Source: Clostridium sp. TW13
Lineage (GTDB): Bacteria; Bacillota; Clostridia; Clostridiales; Clostridiaceae
DNA: 64,000 bases
Assembly (NCBI RefSeq): GCF_024345225.1
Contig: NZ_BROD01000001.1
Coordinates: forward strand, 1,240,001 to 1,304,000
Direction of reading: 5' to 3'
This document shows positions 8,767 to 17,407 of the stretch, piece by piece. Both the position numbers and the translations under genes were made by a program. Position 1 is the first letter of the stretch; the number at the start of each line of letters is the position of its first letter. The notes below the pieces were generated by a model, which was given only the letters and a program-made list of their open reading frames with translations, was not told the origin of the DNA and did not search any database.

Positions 8767-9564
8767 ATGTATTCACACGAGATTGATTATAAGATTTATG
8801 GAGATGACATGCAATTTGTAGAAATTGAACTTGACCCAAGAGAAACTGTGGTTGCAGAAGCAGGAGCCATGATGATGATGGACCCTAACATGCAAATGGA
8901 AACTATATTTGGTGATGGATCAAATCAGAAATCTAACGGATTTATGGATAAGCTTTTTTCAGCAGGGAAAAGAGTGCTTACAGGAGAAAGTTTGTTCATG
9001 ACTGCTTTTACAAATTCAGGAGTTGTTAAGGAAAAGATATCTTTTGCAGCGCCATATCCAGGAAAAATAATTCCTATAGATTTAAGAATGTACCAAGGAA
9101 AGCTGATTTGCCAAAAAGATGCCTTTCTATGTGCGGCTAAGGGAGTGTCAATAGGAATAGATTTTAGAAAGAAATTAAGTGTAGGTTTCTTCGGTGGTGA
9201 AGGGTTCATCCTTGAAAAACTTGAAGGTGATGGATTAGCGTTTATCCATGCTTGTGGTGCCATAGTAAAGAGAGATTTGAGACCAGGTGAAATATTAAGA
9301 GTTGATACAGGCTGCTTAGTTGCAATGACAAAGGATGTACATTATGATATTCAATTTGTAGGTGGAATTAAAAACACATTCTTTGGTGGGGAAGGCGTAT
9401 TCTTCGCCACAGTAACAGGCCCAGGATCTGTTTGGGTTCAAAGCTTACCATTTAGTAGATTAGCAGGTCGTGTATTTGCTGCAGCACCAAATGCAGGTGG
9501 GCGTAGCAAAGAAGAAGGAAGCGTGCTTGGGTTGTTTGGAAATCTAATTGATGGTGATAACTAG
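8767..9564 (+). CDS. AIM24/TIGR00266-family protein
   Basis: Soluble protein of 265 residues in the TIGR00266 family (AIM24, a double-stranded beta-helix fold related to tryptophan RNA-binding attenuator-like proteins). Features: the conserved opening [20 protein letters not shown], a Gly-rich centre ([17 protein letters not shown]), and the C-terminal [20 protein letters not shown]. The molecular function is unknown in bacteria. ATG 8767 has AGGGAG 8 nt upstream and so beats the ATG at 8737. Single gene, ended by a terminator. Confidence 0.85.
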   Translation: MYSHEIDYKIYGDDMQFVEIELDPRETVVAEAGAMMMMDPNMQMETIFGDGSNQKSNGFMDKLFSAGKRVLTGESLFMTAFTNSGVVKEKISFAAPYPGKIIPIDLRMYQGKLICQKDAFLCAAKGVSIGIDFRKKLSVGFFGGEGFILEKLEGDGLAFIHACGAIVKRDLRPGEILRVDTGCLVAMTKDVHYDIQFVGGIKNTFFGGEGVFFATVTGPGSVWVQSLPFSRLAGRVFAAAPNAGGRSKEEGSVLGLFGNLIDGDN

Positions 9565-9574
9565 ATAAAGTCAT

Positions 9575-9616
9575 AAGCCGGCATTTTATTTTATAGGATA
9601 AGATGCTGGTTTTGTT
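9575..9616 (+). terminator. Intrinsic terminator of the AIM24 gene
   Basis: A 10-bp stem (9575-9584 with 9603-9612, two G-U pairs) around GCCGGCAT/ATGCTGGT, then TTTTG. Confidence 0.8.
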
Positions 9617-9764
9617 ATTAAAGATAAATAATGTATACGTATTACAATATTTATGATAATATAAATGTTATTAAATTGTATATAATTAGTATTTTTGTGT
9701 TATGGAAAATTAGTATAGTACTATAAAACAAATACTATTGGATGGGAAAAGGGGGAGAATTTAT

Positions 9765-10337
9765 ATGAAACATTGTATTAACTGTAAAAAGGATAGTCCA
9801 GATGATGCGACTGAATGTATTCATTGTGGTACATATCTTTTAGATTGCTCCGAGGGAGAAACGAATTACAAAAACCAAGAGTATGGTAAAATTCGTGGAA
9901 TACTAATTATTGTGGCAATAGGAAGAATTTTAGCACCATTGATAATGCTTTTTTCGCTTAAAAGTTTCTATGATGCACTTTTTACTCAATCAGGCTTAGA
10001 GCTTATAGAAAAGATTTCAACAATAGGACATGCTCCTGATTTTAAAGCCTACATAACATTTGATTTCTATGAGTGTGCTATAATAATTTTATTAGACCTT
10101 ATTGTATTATATCTATTCTTTAGAAAGAAAAAGATATTTCCAAAAGTAATGATAGCTTTTTGTGTGGTAATGTTGCTTGAGGCAATATTTAAGGATACGA
10201 TGTTAAGTTCAATTTTTAGCTTAGGTTCAACATTAAGGGGTGAAAATAAAGCACTAGTTGCACCTTTGATATCAGCTATAATTTGGATACCATATTTTAC
10301 ACGTTCAGAACGTGTAAAAAATACATTTGTGAATTAG
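9765..10337 (+). CDS. Zinc-ribbon membrane protein, DUF2569-like
   Basis: Protein of 190 residues. Residues 3-22 are a two-CxxC zinc ribbon (CINCKKDSPDDATECIHCGT), followed by a DUF2569-like membrane domain with four hydrophobic segments near residues 42-62, 95-115, 122-142 and 158-175. The ribbon probably faces the cytoplasm. Function unknown. ATG 9765 follows AGGGGGAG by 7 nt; the in-frame start at 9738 would place that site inside the gene. Single gene with its own terminator. Confidence 0.7.
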   Translation: MKHCINCKKDSPDDATECIHCGTYLLDCSEGETNYKNQEYGKIRGILIIVAIGRILAPLIMLFSLKSFYDALFTQSGLELIEKISTIGHAPDFKAYITFDFYECAIIILLDLIVLYLFFRKKKIFPKVMIAFCVVMLLEAIFKDTMLSSIFSLGSTLRGENKALVAPLISAIIWIPYFTRSERVKNTFVN

Positions 10338-10341
10338 AATT

Positions 10342-10383
10342 ACTAAGGGAGGCTTATGTCAATAAAGCTCCCTTAGTTTTTTT
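10342..10383 (+). terminator. Strong intrinsic terminator
   Basis: ACTAAGGGAG pairs with CTCCCTTAGT over a 16-nt loop and is followed by seven T. It starts 4 nt after the stop codon at 10337. Confidence 0.9.
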
Positions 10384-10448
10384 ATTTTCTCTTTAGTTTA
10401 TGGAATTATTTTGCATATAAGTATGGGCTAATGCAATTATAAAAATAT

Positions 10449-10534
10449 GTATAGAACTGTTCCAGCTAAATGTTGTTAGAAAAATGTCGAATTTTTGTAA
10501 CTTGTCCACCAACATTCTTATGGAATAGTTCTAC
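10449..10534 (+). repeat. ~85-nt hairpin repeat, copy A
   Basis: Same sequence as 48006-48096 with about ten differences and one indel. The ends pair (TAGAACTGTTCCA with TGGAATAGTTCTA), an inner stem pairs (ATGTTGTTAG with CCACCAACAT, imperfect here, perfect in copy B), and the loop containing TTGTAACTTGT is conserved. Differences in the stem mostly keep pairing, some through G-U. It ends 43 nt before the SDR start and has no T-run. It may be a miniature repeat element or a mobile structured RNA. Confidence 0.6.
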
Positions 10535-10576
10535 ATATACTATATATGTGAATATTTTTCACGTAGGAGGCCAAAA

Positions 10577-11410
10577 ATGCAAAATAGAAAGGTTATCTTA
10601 ATCACAGGAGCAAGCTCTGGAATAGGGTATGCAACTGCAAAACTACTATTAGAAGAGAAACATATTGTATATTGTACAGCTAGAAGAGTAGATAAAATGC
10701 AAGAACTACAAAAGCTTGGAGGAAAGGTTCTTTATGTAGATGTAACAGATGAAAAAACATTAAAACAAGCAGTACAGATTATAATTGGAACTGAAAATAG
10801 AATTGATGTGGTATTTGCAAACTCGGGATATGGTTGTACTGGAGCCTTAGAAACTGTTGATATAGAAGATGCAAAAGCAGAATTCGATGTTAACTTATTT
10901 GGAGTTGCAAGAACAATTAAAGCTGTTATGCCGCAGATGAGAAAACAAGGTTATGGGCATATTATTGTAACTTCTTCTTTGGCAGGTATAGTTTCTACAC
11001 CTATAATGCCTTATTACCCTGCTTCAAAACAAGCATTGGAAGGTATGATTGATGGGTTCAGGATGGAAACAGAGAAGTTTGGAATTAAAGTGGTAAAAAT
11101 ACAACCTTATTTTGTAGATACATCATTTATAATACCAGCAATGCAAACTCTCTCTAAAGCAGCCACATCAGAAAGTGCAACAGCATATAAAGAACAAATT
11201 GCAGCTTTTAAGAAAAACTTTACAAAGCTAATTACTAGTTCACAGCAAGCAGTAAAGGTAGCGAAAATTGTATCAAGGATAATTTCTACAAAAAATCCTA
11301 AAAGGCAGTATTCTGTAGGGATTCGATGTACATTGCTAAAAATAGTAAAAAGAACACTAGGAAATTGGGCAGTAGATAAAATAATGATTAAGAGATTTTT
11401 AGATAAATAA
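10577..11410 (+). CDS. Short-chain dehydrogenase/reductase (SDR)
   Basis: NAD(P)-dependent oxidoreductase of 277 residues, classical SDR type. Rossmann motif TGASSGIG near residue 9, NSGYG near 84 (the NAG position), catalytic Ser in SSLAG near 136, and YPASK near 149 (YxxxK). The ARR after the second strand suggests NADPH preference, an inference. The long C-terminal part resembles the steroid-dehydrogenase-like group, but the substrate is unknown. The ATG is preceded by GTAGGAGG. The C-terminal stop is followed in the same frame by a HepT remnant. Confidence 0.88.
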   Translation: MQNRKVILITGASSGIGYATAKLLLEEKHIVYCTARRVDKMQELQKLGGKVLYVDVTDEKTLKQAVQIIIGTENRIDVVFANSGYGCTGALETVDIEDAKAEFDVNLFGVARTIKAVMPQMRKQGYGHIIVTSSLAGIVSTPIMPYYPASKQALEGMIDGFRMETEKFGIKVVKIQPYFVDTSFIIPAMQTLSKAATSESATAYKEQIAAFKKNFTKLITSSQQAVKVAKIVSRIISTKNPKRQYSVGIRCTLLKIVKRTLGNWAVDKIMIKRFLDK

Positions 11411-11434
11411 ATCAGAAGTATTTTAAGTGAAGAA

Positions 11435-11593
11435 ATGTTTGCTTTTTTAGATAAATCAAGATTAATTAGAAATAGAATTTCACATAGATATAAAGAATCA
11501 ACACATGAAGAACTATTGGAACACATACTTAAATACAAAGATGATTTTGAAGAGGTTGTTTGCATAGTTAAGGGATATTTGGATAATAAATAA
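11435..11593 (+). pseudogene. HepT-like (DUF86) toxin fragment
   Basis: Open for 52 residues from ATG 11435 and in the same frame as the SDR stop (11410). It contains RNRISHRY, the Rx4HxY signature of HepT HEPN-type RNase/AMP-transferase toxins, and a helical tail, EELLEHILKYKDDFEEVVCI. Full HepT proteins are about 130-145 residues, so the N-terminal half is missing. No MntA nucleotidyltransferase partner is near and no ribosome site is seen. Probably a decayed remnant. Confidence 0.6.
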
Positions 11594-11741
11594 AATAACT
11601 TTATAAAGGAGAAAGAGATGTTGGAATACCCAATATCTCTTAAATTTTAACCTTTATTTCATTATTTTGTTACAACTTTTCAATATAATTAGACTGTAGA
11701 AGATCCAATGCTTACCAGGGCTAATTAGAGGAGAGTTATTT

Positions 11742-13181
11742 ATGAAATTCAATAAAATATTAAAGTTAACTATACCAATACTTGCAGTTACCACATTTTT
11801 TATGGTGTGTGACTCTAATAGGATGAATATATCAGATAGAAATAATAAGCAGGGATTATGTGCTTATGGTACTCCTTTTAAAATGTCAGCTGTTGCGAAA
11901 ACTAAATTTCAAAATAAGAATTTTAATATAACAGATTATGGAGCAAAATCAGATGGGACGACTGAAAATACTACTGCTTTTGCAGAAGCAATTTCACAAT
12001 GCAATAAGGCTGGTGGAGGAAGAGTAGTAGTTCCAGCTGGGAATTGGCTCACAGGGCCTATTAAGTTGAAAAGCAATGTAAACTTATATTTACAGGATGA
12101 TGCTACAGTCATTTTTAGCAAAGATCTTAATGATTATAAAAAGGCAGATACAAAAAAATCATCTGCAGACGAATTTGAGAATTTTATTTCAGGAGAAAAT
12201 TTAAATAACATAGCCATAACAGGCAATGGTGTATTCAATGGGAATGGAGATAATTGGCGACCAGTGAAGAAGGTAAAGGTTACAGATATTGTATGGAACT
12301 CTTTTGTTGACAAAGGTGCAGTTATAGATAGTACTGGAACTTTGCTGTGGCCAAGTAAAGACGTTAAGGATATAAAACGTCCCAATCTATTAAAATTAAA
12401 TGATTGTAAGACTGTTTTAATAGATGGCCCTACTTTTAAAAATTCCCCACAATTTAATGTGGATGTAACCTCTAGTGAAAATGTAATTATTCAAAATGCC
12501 GAGGTTAATAATCAAAATTGGGCTCAGAATACAGATGGAATTGACATAACTTCTTGTAAAAATGTAATGATGAATAATGATACTATTAATACAGGGGATG
12601 ATGGTATTTGTATGAAGTCTAATTTATCAAATAAATCAAAGGGAAATGAACCGACTTTAGAGAATGTGGTTATTGAGAATTGTACAGTTAATTATGCCCA
12701 TGGTGGATTTGTAATTGGAAGCAATACATACGGTGGTATGAAGAATATTTATGTACACAACTGTACTTATGCTGGGACAGAGGCAGGTTTAAGATTTAAA
12801 AGTGATATTGGAGATGGTGGAGATGTTCAAGAGGTATATATTGATAAGGTAAATATGAAGGATATAGTTACAGACGCCATTGTTTTTGATACCAATTATG
12901 AAGGTAAGAGTACTGCCAATAAAGCAAATGTAAAAGTTCCTAATTTCCATAACATTTATATATCAAATATATCTTGCGATGGGGCAAAAGAAGCCGCGGA
13001 TATTAAGGGACTTACATCAATGCCAGTCAGCAATCTATATTTAAAGAATATAAACATAAAGTCCATTAACGGTTTTATAGCAGAGAATACATCCAATGTA
13101 AATTTAGATAATGTCAAAGTTGTTCCTTCACAAGGGAAGGCATTCACTTTTAAAAACAGTATGGGATATAAATTTGCTTAA
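11742..13181 (+). CDS. Secreted glycoside hydrolase family 28 (exo-)polygalacturonase
   Basis: Pectin-degrading enzyme of 479 residues hydrolysing alpha-1,4-galacturonosyl bonds outside the cell. It has an N-terminal signal peptide (residues 1-23), a pectate-lyase-3-like start (NITDYGAKSDG) and then a right-handed beta-helix. Family 28 catalytic motifs: NTDG near 263, GDDG near 285, AHGG near 320 (usually GHG) and RFK near 350 (usually RIK). The GG after His recalls exo-acting bacterial enzymes. FMVC could be read as a lipobox, but Val at -1 is unusual. GAGGAGAG precedes the ATG. Single gene; it implies use of plant cell walls. Confidence 0.9.
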   Translation: MKFNKILKLTIPILAVTTFFMVCDSNRMNISDRNNKQGLCAYGTPFKMSAVAKTKFQNKNFNITDYGAKSDGTTENTTAFAEAISQCNKAGGGRVVVPAGNWLTGPIKLKSNVNLYLQDDATVIFSKDLNDYKKADTKKSSADEFENFISGENLNNIAITGNGVFNGNGDNWRPVKKVKVTDIVWNSFVDKGAVIDSTGTLLWPSKDVKDIKRPNLLKLNDCKTVLIDGPTFKNSPQFNVDVTSSENVIIQNAEVNNQNWAQNTDGIDITSCKNVMMNNDTINTGDDGICMKSNLSNKSKGNEPTLENVVIENCTVNYAHGGFVIGSNTYGGMKNIYVHNCTYAGTEAGLRFKSDIGDGGDVQEVYIDKVNMKDIVTDAIVFDTNYEGKSTANKANVKVPNFHNIYISNISCDGAKEAADIKGLTSMPVSNLYLKNINIKSINGFIAENTSNVNLDNVKVVPSQGKAFTFKNSMGYKFA

Positions 13182-13220
13182 AGTTATAAAACTTAATGAA
13201 ATTTGTTTATTTTAATTCTA

Positions 13221-13256
13221 ATAAGCTAATGATATTAAAAAGTATCATTAGCTTAT
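13221..13256. terminator. Perfect 14-bp inverted repeat, likely terminator
   Basis: ATAAGCTAATGATA pairs perfectly with TATCATTAGCTTAT around an 8-nt loop, 40 nt after the polygalacturonase stop. There is no good T-run; the following TATAAT (13259-13264) is the likely -10 of the next gene. Confidence 0.6.
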
Positions 13257-13300
13257 GTTATAATACTTGATATAAATTAAATAGAAATGTAGGAGAACAA

Positions 13301-14176
13301 ATGAAAAGATTTAAAAAATTATATATAGAGATTACTAATGTATGCAACCTATCCTGTGATTTTTGTCCACAAACTAAGAGAAAGCCTGAGTACATGAAAA
13401 TAGAAATGTTTGACAGGATATTAAATCAGATAAAACCTTATACAGATTATATATACCTTCATGTAAAGGGGGAACCACTTCTTCATCCAGAGATAGATAA
13501 GTTTTTGGACTTGAGCAATGAGAAGGGTTTTAAAGTTAACATAACAACAAATGGAACCCTTATAGAAAAAGCCAAAGAAAAGATAATCAACAAGCCTAGC
13601 CTTAGACAAATGAATTTTTCCTTACATAGCTTTGATGCAAATAGTAAATACAATAGCAAAGGGGAATATATAAATAATATTCTTTCCTTTGTAAAAGAGA
13701 CCAGGAAGAATAATCTTATAATCTCGTTAAGACTTTGGAATTTAGATCAGGATAATTCAATTAATTTAGAAAACAAAAGGAACTATGAAGTACTTGATTT
13801 AATTGAAAAAGAGTTTAATCTAACCTATAAAATTGAAGAAAAAGTTACTCCAGGCAGTGGTGTTAAAATTGATAATAACGTGTATTTAAATCAAGATCAT
13901 ATATTTCAGTGGCCTGACTTAAAAGAACAGGAAGATGATGGCATTGGTTTTTGCCATGGGCTCAGAAGTCAGATTGCCATATTAGTAGATGGAACTGTGG
14001 TGCCTTGCTGTCTTGATGGGGAAGGCGTAATTAACCTTGGTAATATAAATAATAAAGATTTCTCGGAAATATTAGCAGATGAGAGAGCACAAAATATTTT
14101 TGAAGGCTTCTCAAACAGGCAGGCAGTTGAGGAATTATGCAGAAAATGCGGTTATAGAAGAAAGTTTGGAAATTAA
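13301..14176 (+). CDS. Radical SAM / SPASM domain protein
   Basis: Iron-sulfur enzyme of 291 residues. Near the N-terminus CNLSCDFC (residues 15-22) is the CxxxCxxC radical-SAM 4Fe-4S motif, and GEP near residue 57 helps bind SAM. A C-terminal SPASM-like domain has FCHGLRSQIAILVDGTVVPC followed by C, then ELCRKCGYRR. SPASM enzymes often modify peptides or carry auxiliary clusters, but no precursor peptide gene is visible next to it. The substrate is unknown. Single gene; ATG preceded by TAGGAG. Confidence 0.85.
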   Translation: MKRFKKLYIEITNVCNLSCDFCPQTKRKPEYMKIEMFDRILNQIKPYTDYIYLHVKGEPLLHPEIDKFLDLSNEKGFKVNITTNGTLIEKAKEKIINKPSLRQMNFSLHSFDANSKYNSKGEYINNILSFVKETRKNNLIISLRLWNLDQDNSINLENKRNYEVLDLIEKEFNLTYKIEEKVTPGSGVKIDNNVYLNQDHIFQWPDLKEQEDDGIGFCHGLRSQIAILVDGTVVPCCLDGEGVINLGNINNKDFSEILADERAQNIFEGFSNRQAVEELCRKCGYRRKFGN

Positions 14177-14188
14177 TAACTTAAGATT

Positions 14189-14200
14189 TCGTAAGAAATT
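14189..14200 (+). promoter_or_regulatory. VanR-box-like site upstream of vanY
   Basis: TCGTAAGAAATT fits, from memory, the 12-bp VanR-binding consensus described for enterococcal vanR and vanH promoters (TCGTAnGAAAnTT type). It lies just upstream of where the -35 would be. The -10 is TACAAT (14228-14233) and the -35 is poor, as in activator-dependent promoters. The encoded regulator two genes downstream is VanR-like, which supports autoregulation. Confidence 0.5.
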
Positions 14201-14265
14201 CTTATAAATCCTGTAAGCTCTACCTTTTACAATAAGAGTATGATATTGGAAAGGAAGTAGAGGAT

Positions 14266-14982
14266 ATGAAGAAAGGATTTAAAAAGATTAAGGTATTTAG
14301 TATAATAGTAATTATAATTTGTATATTTTGGTATGCAATAGGAAGTACAATTCTAAAATCAAGGAATATAAAGATTAATGGATTTAGTATTGGTTTAGAT
14401 GACGACAAAGCAGGGATACAAGCAGCTAATGTTAGTGTAAGACCAGAGTTACTATTAGTTAATAGAGAGCATTGTTTAAGTGAAGATTACATACCCAAAG
14501 GTTTGAAAATTCCTAATATACCATTTTCAAAGACAGCAGAAAATGAAGAAAAGCATGTGGCAACACTTATTGTGAACCCATTAGAAACTTTGGTGGGTGC
14601 AGCTAGATCAGAAGGAATAATATTACTTGGTAATTCAGGGTACAGATCTTATGAATCTCAAGAGAGAACTTATAATAATAGAATCAAATCTCAAGGTCAA
14701 AAGCTTGCCGATGAATATGTAGCTAAACCAGGGCTTAGTGAGCACCAAACAGGATTATGTATCGACCTTACTAATAAAGCTGGATATTTTTTAGGCTCAA
14801 AAGAAGCAAGATGGCTTGCAGCAAATTGCTATAGATTTGGCTTTATCATAAGATACCCTGCTGAAAAGAAAAGTATAACAGGAACAGAATATGAACCTTG
14901 GCATATTAGATATGTTGGAAAGAAAGCTGCTAAGTATATTCATGATAATGGACTTACATTGGAAGAATACTTGGAAAAATAA
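14266..14982 (+). CDS. vanY: VanY-like D-alanyl-D-alanine carboxypeptidase (M15B)
   Basis: Membrane-anchored zinc peptidase of 238 residues that trims the terminal D-Ala of peptidoglycan stem peptides on the outer face of the membrane. One N-terminal hydrophobic anchor (residues 9-27). Metal and catalytic motifs: SEHQTGLCID (SxHxxGxxxD) near residue 160 and EPWHIRYVG near 210. First gene of a set with a VanR-like regulator (15072) and a VanS-like kinase (15754), under a VanR-box-like site. No vanH, vanX or D-Ala-D-Lac/Ser ligase gene is present, so this is cell-wall remodelling or low-level tolerance rather than a full resistance operon. Confidence 0.88.
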   Translation: MKKGFKKIKVFSIIVIIICIFWYAIGSTILKSRNIKINGFSIGLDDDKAGIQAANVSVRPELLLVNREHCLSEDYIPKGLKIPNIPFSKTAENEEKHVATLIVNPLETLVGAARSEGIILLGNSGYRSYESQERTYNNRIKSQGQKLADEYVAKPGLSEHQTGLCIDLTNKAGYFLGSKEARWLAANCYRFGFIIRYPAEKKSITGTEYEPWHIRYVGKKAAKYIHDNGLTLEEYLEK

Positions 14983-15071
14983 TAGAATAAAGTATCTGAA
15001 AGTAAATAGGTTCATTATCTAGTTTATTTGGACTTGCTATTTATTTTCACATGCTTAAATTTGGAGGAAAA

Positions 15072-15764
15072 ATGAATAATAATATTCTTGTAGTAGATGA
15101 TGAAAAAGAAATAAGAGATTTGTTAGAGATAAATCTTAAAAATGAAGGCTATAATGTATTTAAGGCAAGTTGTGGAGAAGAGTGTTTATCAATATTAGAT
15201 AAAGAAGATATTAATTTGATAGTCTTAGATATAATGATGCCAGGTATGGATGGGATAAAAGTCTGTGAGAAAGTAAGGGAAAAATACAATATGCCAATCC
15301 TTATGCTCAGTGCAAAAGGTGAGGATATGGATAAAATACAAGGTATTATGACTGGTGCAGATGATTATGTATGCAAGCCTTTTAATCACTTAGAACTTAC
15401 AGTTAGGATAAGAGCACTGCTTAGAAGAGCCTATTTCCTAAATGCTAAAATGCAGGTTTCAGAGGATACAATAAGAATAGAATCAATGGTTATAGATAAG
15501 AAGAGACACAAGGTAATGATAGATTATAATGAAGTGGATTTAACAGCAAGAGAATTTGAGATTTTATATTTATTAGCTAGCAATAGAGGACGAGTTTTCA
15601 ATGCAGAAGAAATCTTTGAAAGAGTATGGCAAGAACAATACTACCAATCAAATAATACTGTTATGGTGCATATGAGCAGACTTAGGGACAAGCTAGAACA
15701 ACATATGGAGGGGAATAAGATAATTCACACTATATGGGGAGTTGGTTATAAAATTGAAAAATAA
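15072..15764 (+). CDS. OmpR-family response regulator, VanR-like
   Basis: DNA-binding response regulator of 230 residues. Receiver domain at 1-115: acidic VVDDEKE, phospho-acceptor Asp in VLDIMMPGMDG, Thr/Ser position LSAKG, and Lys in CKPF. Winged-helix domain at about 130-228 ends with HTIWGVGYK. The receiver wording is close to VanR. ATG 15072 follows GGAGG by 5 nt; the in-frame ATG at 15051 lies upstream of that site and is unlikely. The stop overlaps the kinase start, so the two are translationally coupled. The likely target is the box at 14189. Confidence 0.9.
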   Translation: MNNNILVVDDEKEIRDLLEINLKNEGYNVFKASCGEECLSILDKEDINLIVLDIMMPGMDGIKVCEKVREKYNMPILMLSAKGEDMDKIQGIMTGADDYVCKPFNHLELTVRIRALLRRAYFLNAKMQVSEDTIRIESMVIDKKRHKVMIDYNEVDLTAREFEILYLLASNRGRVFNAEEIFERVWQEQYYQSNNTVMVHMSRLRDKLEQHMEGNKIIHTIWGVGYKIEK

Positions 15765-16887
15765 AAGATTACTTAAATATTTTTTAGGCTCCATAGGAGA
15801 TATATTAATTGCTTTGCTCTTAACTTATGCAACATTGTTTTTAAGTAAAAAGTTCATGGATTACTTATATAGAGAACATGAAAATCGAATCATTGCCTAT
15901 TTGTGGGAACTTTGGAGAAACGTTAAGTACAAGATTCTTAAAGACCCTAACACTATAATCATTGGGCTATTGATATTTTTTATGTTCTATTTGCTTGTAA
16001 CTTATAGAAAAGCAAAGAGTTTCGTATCCATTATAAATGAAACTGAACTCATGGCAAATGGTGACTTAGACAGAATTATACATGTTAATTCAAATAGCAA
16101 TATCAACAGTTTAGCAGAAAATATAAATAATATATCAAAGCAATTTAAAAATTTGACCATACAAGAAAGAAACGCACAAAAAACCAAAAATGATTTAATA
16201 ACTAATGTTTCTCATGACTTAAGGACTCCGTTAACCTCTATAATGGGTTATCTAGAAATTATAGATACTGATAAATATAAAGATGAGGTAGAACTTAGAT
16301 ATTATACCAATATAGCGTATGAAAAATCTAAGAGTTTAAATTTGCTTATAAATGATTTGTTTGAACTTACTAAAATGCAAAACAACACTATAAATATAGA
16401 AAAGACAGATATTAATTTGGTAGAGCTGTTAGGACAAGTGGTTGCATATTTTGAATATCAATTTAAGAGTGCGGATATGAGATCAAGAACTAATTTTTCA
16501 AATGATAAGTTGATAATAAATGCAGATGGTGGAAAACTAGTAAGAGCGTTTGAAAATTTACTATCCAATGCAATTAAGTATGGGCAAGATGGATATTATG
16601 TTGATGTGGTAACAAAGCGTGAAGGTAAGATGGCAGTAGTTCAAGTTGTTAATTACGGGCAATCAATACCAGCAGTTCATTTGCCATACATATTTGATAG
16701 AATGTACAGGACAGATCAATCAAGAAACAGTAAAATAGCTGGTTCAGGGCTAGGTCTTGCTATAACAAAAAACATAATTGAATTACATGAAGGAACCATA
16801 GCAGCATATAGTGATGATGAGAAAACTATATTTGAAGTAAGATTACCTGTTAAACCATCAATTATTACACCATACTTAAAAGAGTAG
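15754..16887 (+). CDS. Sensor histidine kinase, VanS-like
   Basis: Membrane sensor kinase of about 377 residues. Two membrane segments (near residues 10-28 and 65-83) flank a short extracytoplasmic loop of about 35 residues, then a HAMP-like linker. The H-box NVSHDLRTPLTSIMGYLE holds the phospho-His near residue 153. N-box LLSNAIKYG, G-boxes DRMYRTDQSRNSKIAGSGLG. Starts overlap the regulator's end: TTG 15754 has GGGGAG 12 nt upstream, TTG 15742 is an alternative. The tiny sensing loop resembles VanS, which detects cell-wall antibiotics or wall intermediates; the signal here is unknown. Confidence 0.88.
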   Translation: MKNKRLLKYFLGSIGDILIALLLTYATLFLSKKFMDYLYREHENRIIAYLWELWRNVKYKILKDPNTIIIGLLIFFMFYLLVTYRKAKSFVSIINETELMANGDLDRIIHVNSNSNINSLAENINNISKQFKNLTIQERNAQKTKNDLITNVSHDLRTPLTSIMGYLEIIDTDKYKDEVELRYYTNIAYEKSKSLNLLINDLFELTKMQNNTINIEKTDINLVELLGQVVAYFEYQFKSADMRSRTNFSNDKLIINADGGKLVRAFENLLSNAIKYGQDGYYVDVVTKREGKMAVVQVVNYGQSIPAVHLPYIFDRMYRTDQSRNSKIAGSGLGLAITKNIIELHEGTIAAYSDDEKTIFEVRLPVKPSIITPYLKE

Positions 16888-17060
16888 TTAGGCATCTTAA
16901 AAAATGTTATTTATTTTCAGATGACTTATGATAGTGTAAAGAGAGTGTTATTCAAATATTTCTCAATTTATTGCAGAGTTCTAATTGTATAGTGTATAAT
17001 GAAAAAAATGTACAAAAGTCTACATTTTCAAAATATATACTCGATTTTGGAGGACTAGTA

Positions 17061-17378
17061 ATGAATATTTTTTCTTATATACTTTTAGTAGTAGGAATTT
17101 TAATGGTACTATTGGGTTTAATAGTTTGGAAAAAGCAAAAGTTATCTTTAATTAGTGGCTATAATAGCAGGAATGTAAAAGAAGAGGATATAAAAGATTA
17201 TACAGAAGCCATGGGGAAGGGATATGTTATGCTTGGAGTCACAATGTTAATAATGGTAGTATTTGAGTTAATCAATGTGAGTCAGTACGGCATTATAATA
17301 TGGATATTGGGATTTTGTATAAGCTTGACTAAGATTACAAGAACTCAAAAGAAATATGGAACAGGAATATGGAATTAA
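17061..17378 (+). CDS. DUF3784-type small membrane protein
   Basis: Membrane protein of 105 residues with three hydrophobic segments (residues 3-23, 51-70, 76-92). A basic/Tyr-rich stretch after the first, KKQKLSLISGYNS then YTEAMGKGY, is typical of the DUF3784 family common in Clostridium. Function unknown. ATG 17061 follows GGAGG by 8 nt. Single gene. Confidence 0.7.
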   Translation: MNIFSYILLVVGILMVLLGLIVWKKQKLSLISGYNSRNVKEEDIKDYTEAMGKGYVMLGVTMLIMVVFELINVSQYGIIIWILGFCISLTKITRTQKKYGTGIWN

Positions 17379-17406
17379 TGGAGCTCTTAATATGAGCTCC
17401 ATTAAT
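17374..17406. terminator. Dyad between convergent genes
   Basis: A perfect 13-bp stem, ATTAATGGAGCTC with GAGCTCCATTAAT, loop of 7 nt. It overlaps the stop of the gene to the left and abuts the stop of the one to the right. T-tracts are weak on both sides. Confidence 0.65.
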
Positions 17407-17407
17407 A

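Noticed and set aside
14266-16887. Full vancomycin-resistance operon
   Set aside because: No ligase, VanH or VanX gene is present; only the carboxypeptidase and two-component pair are.
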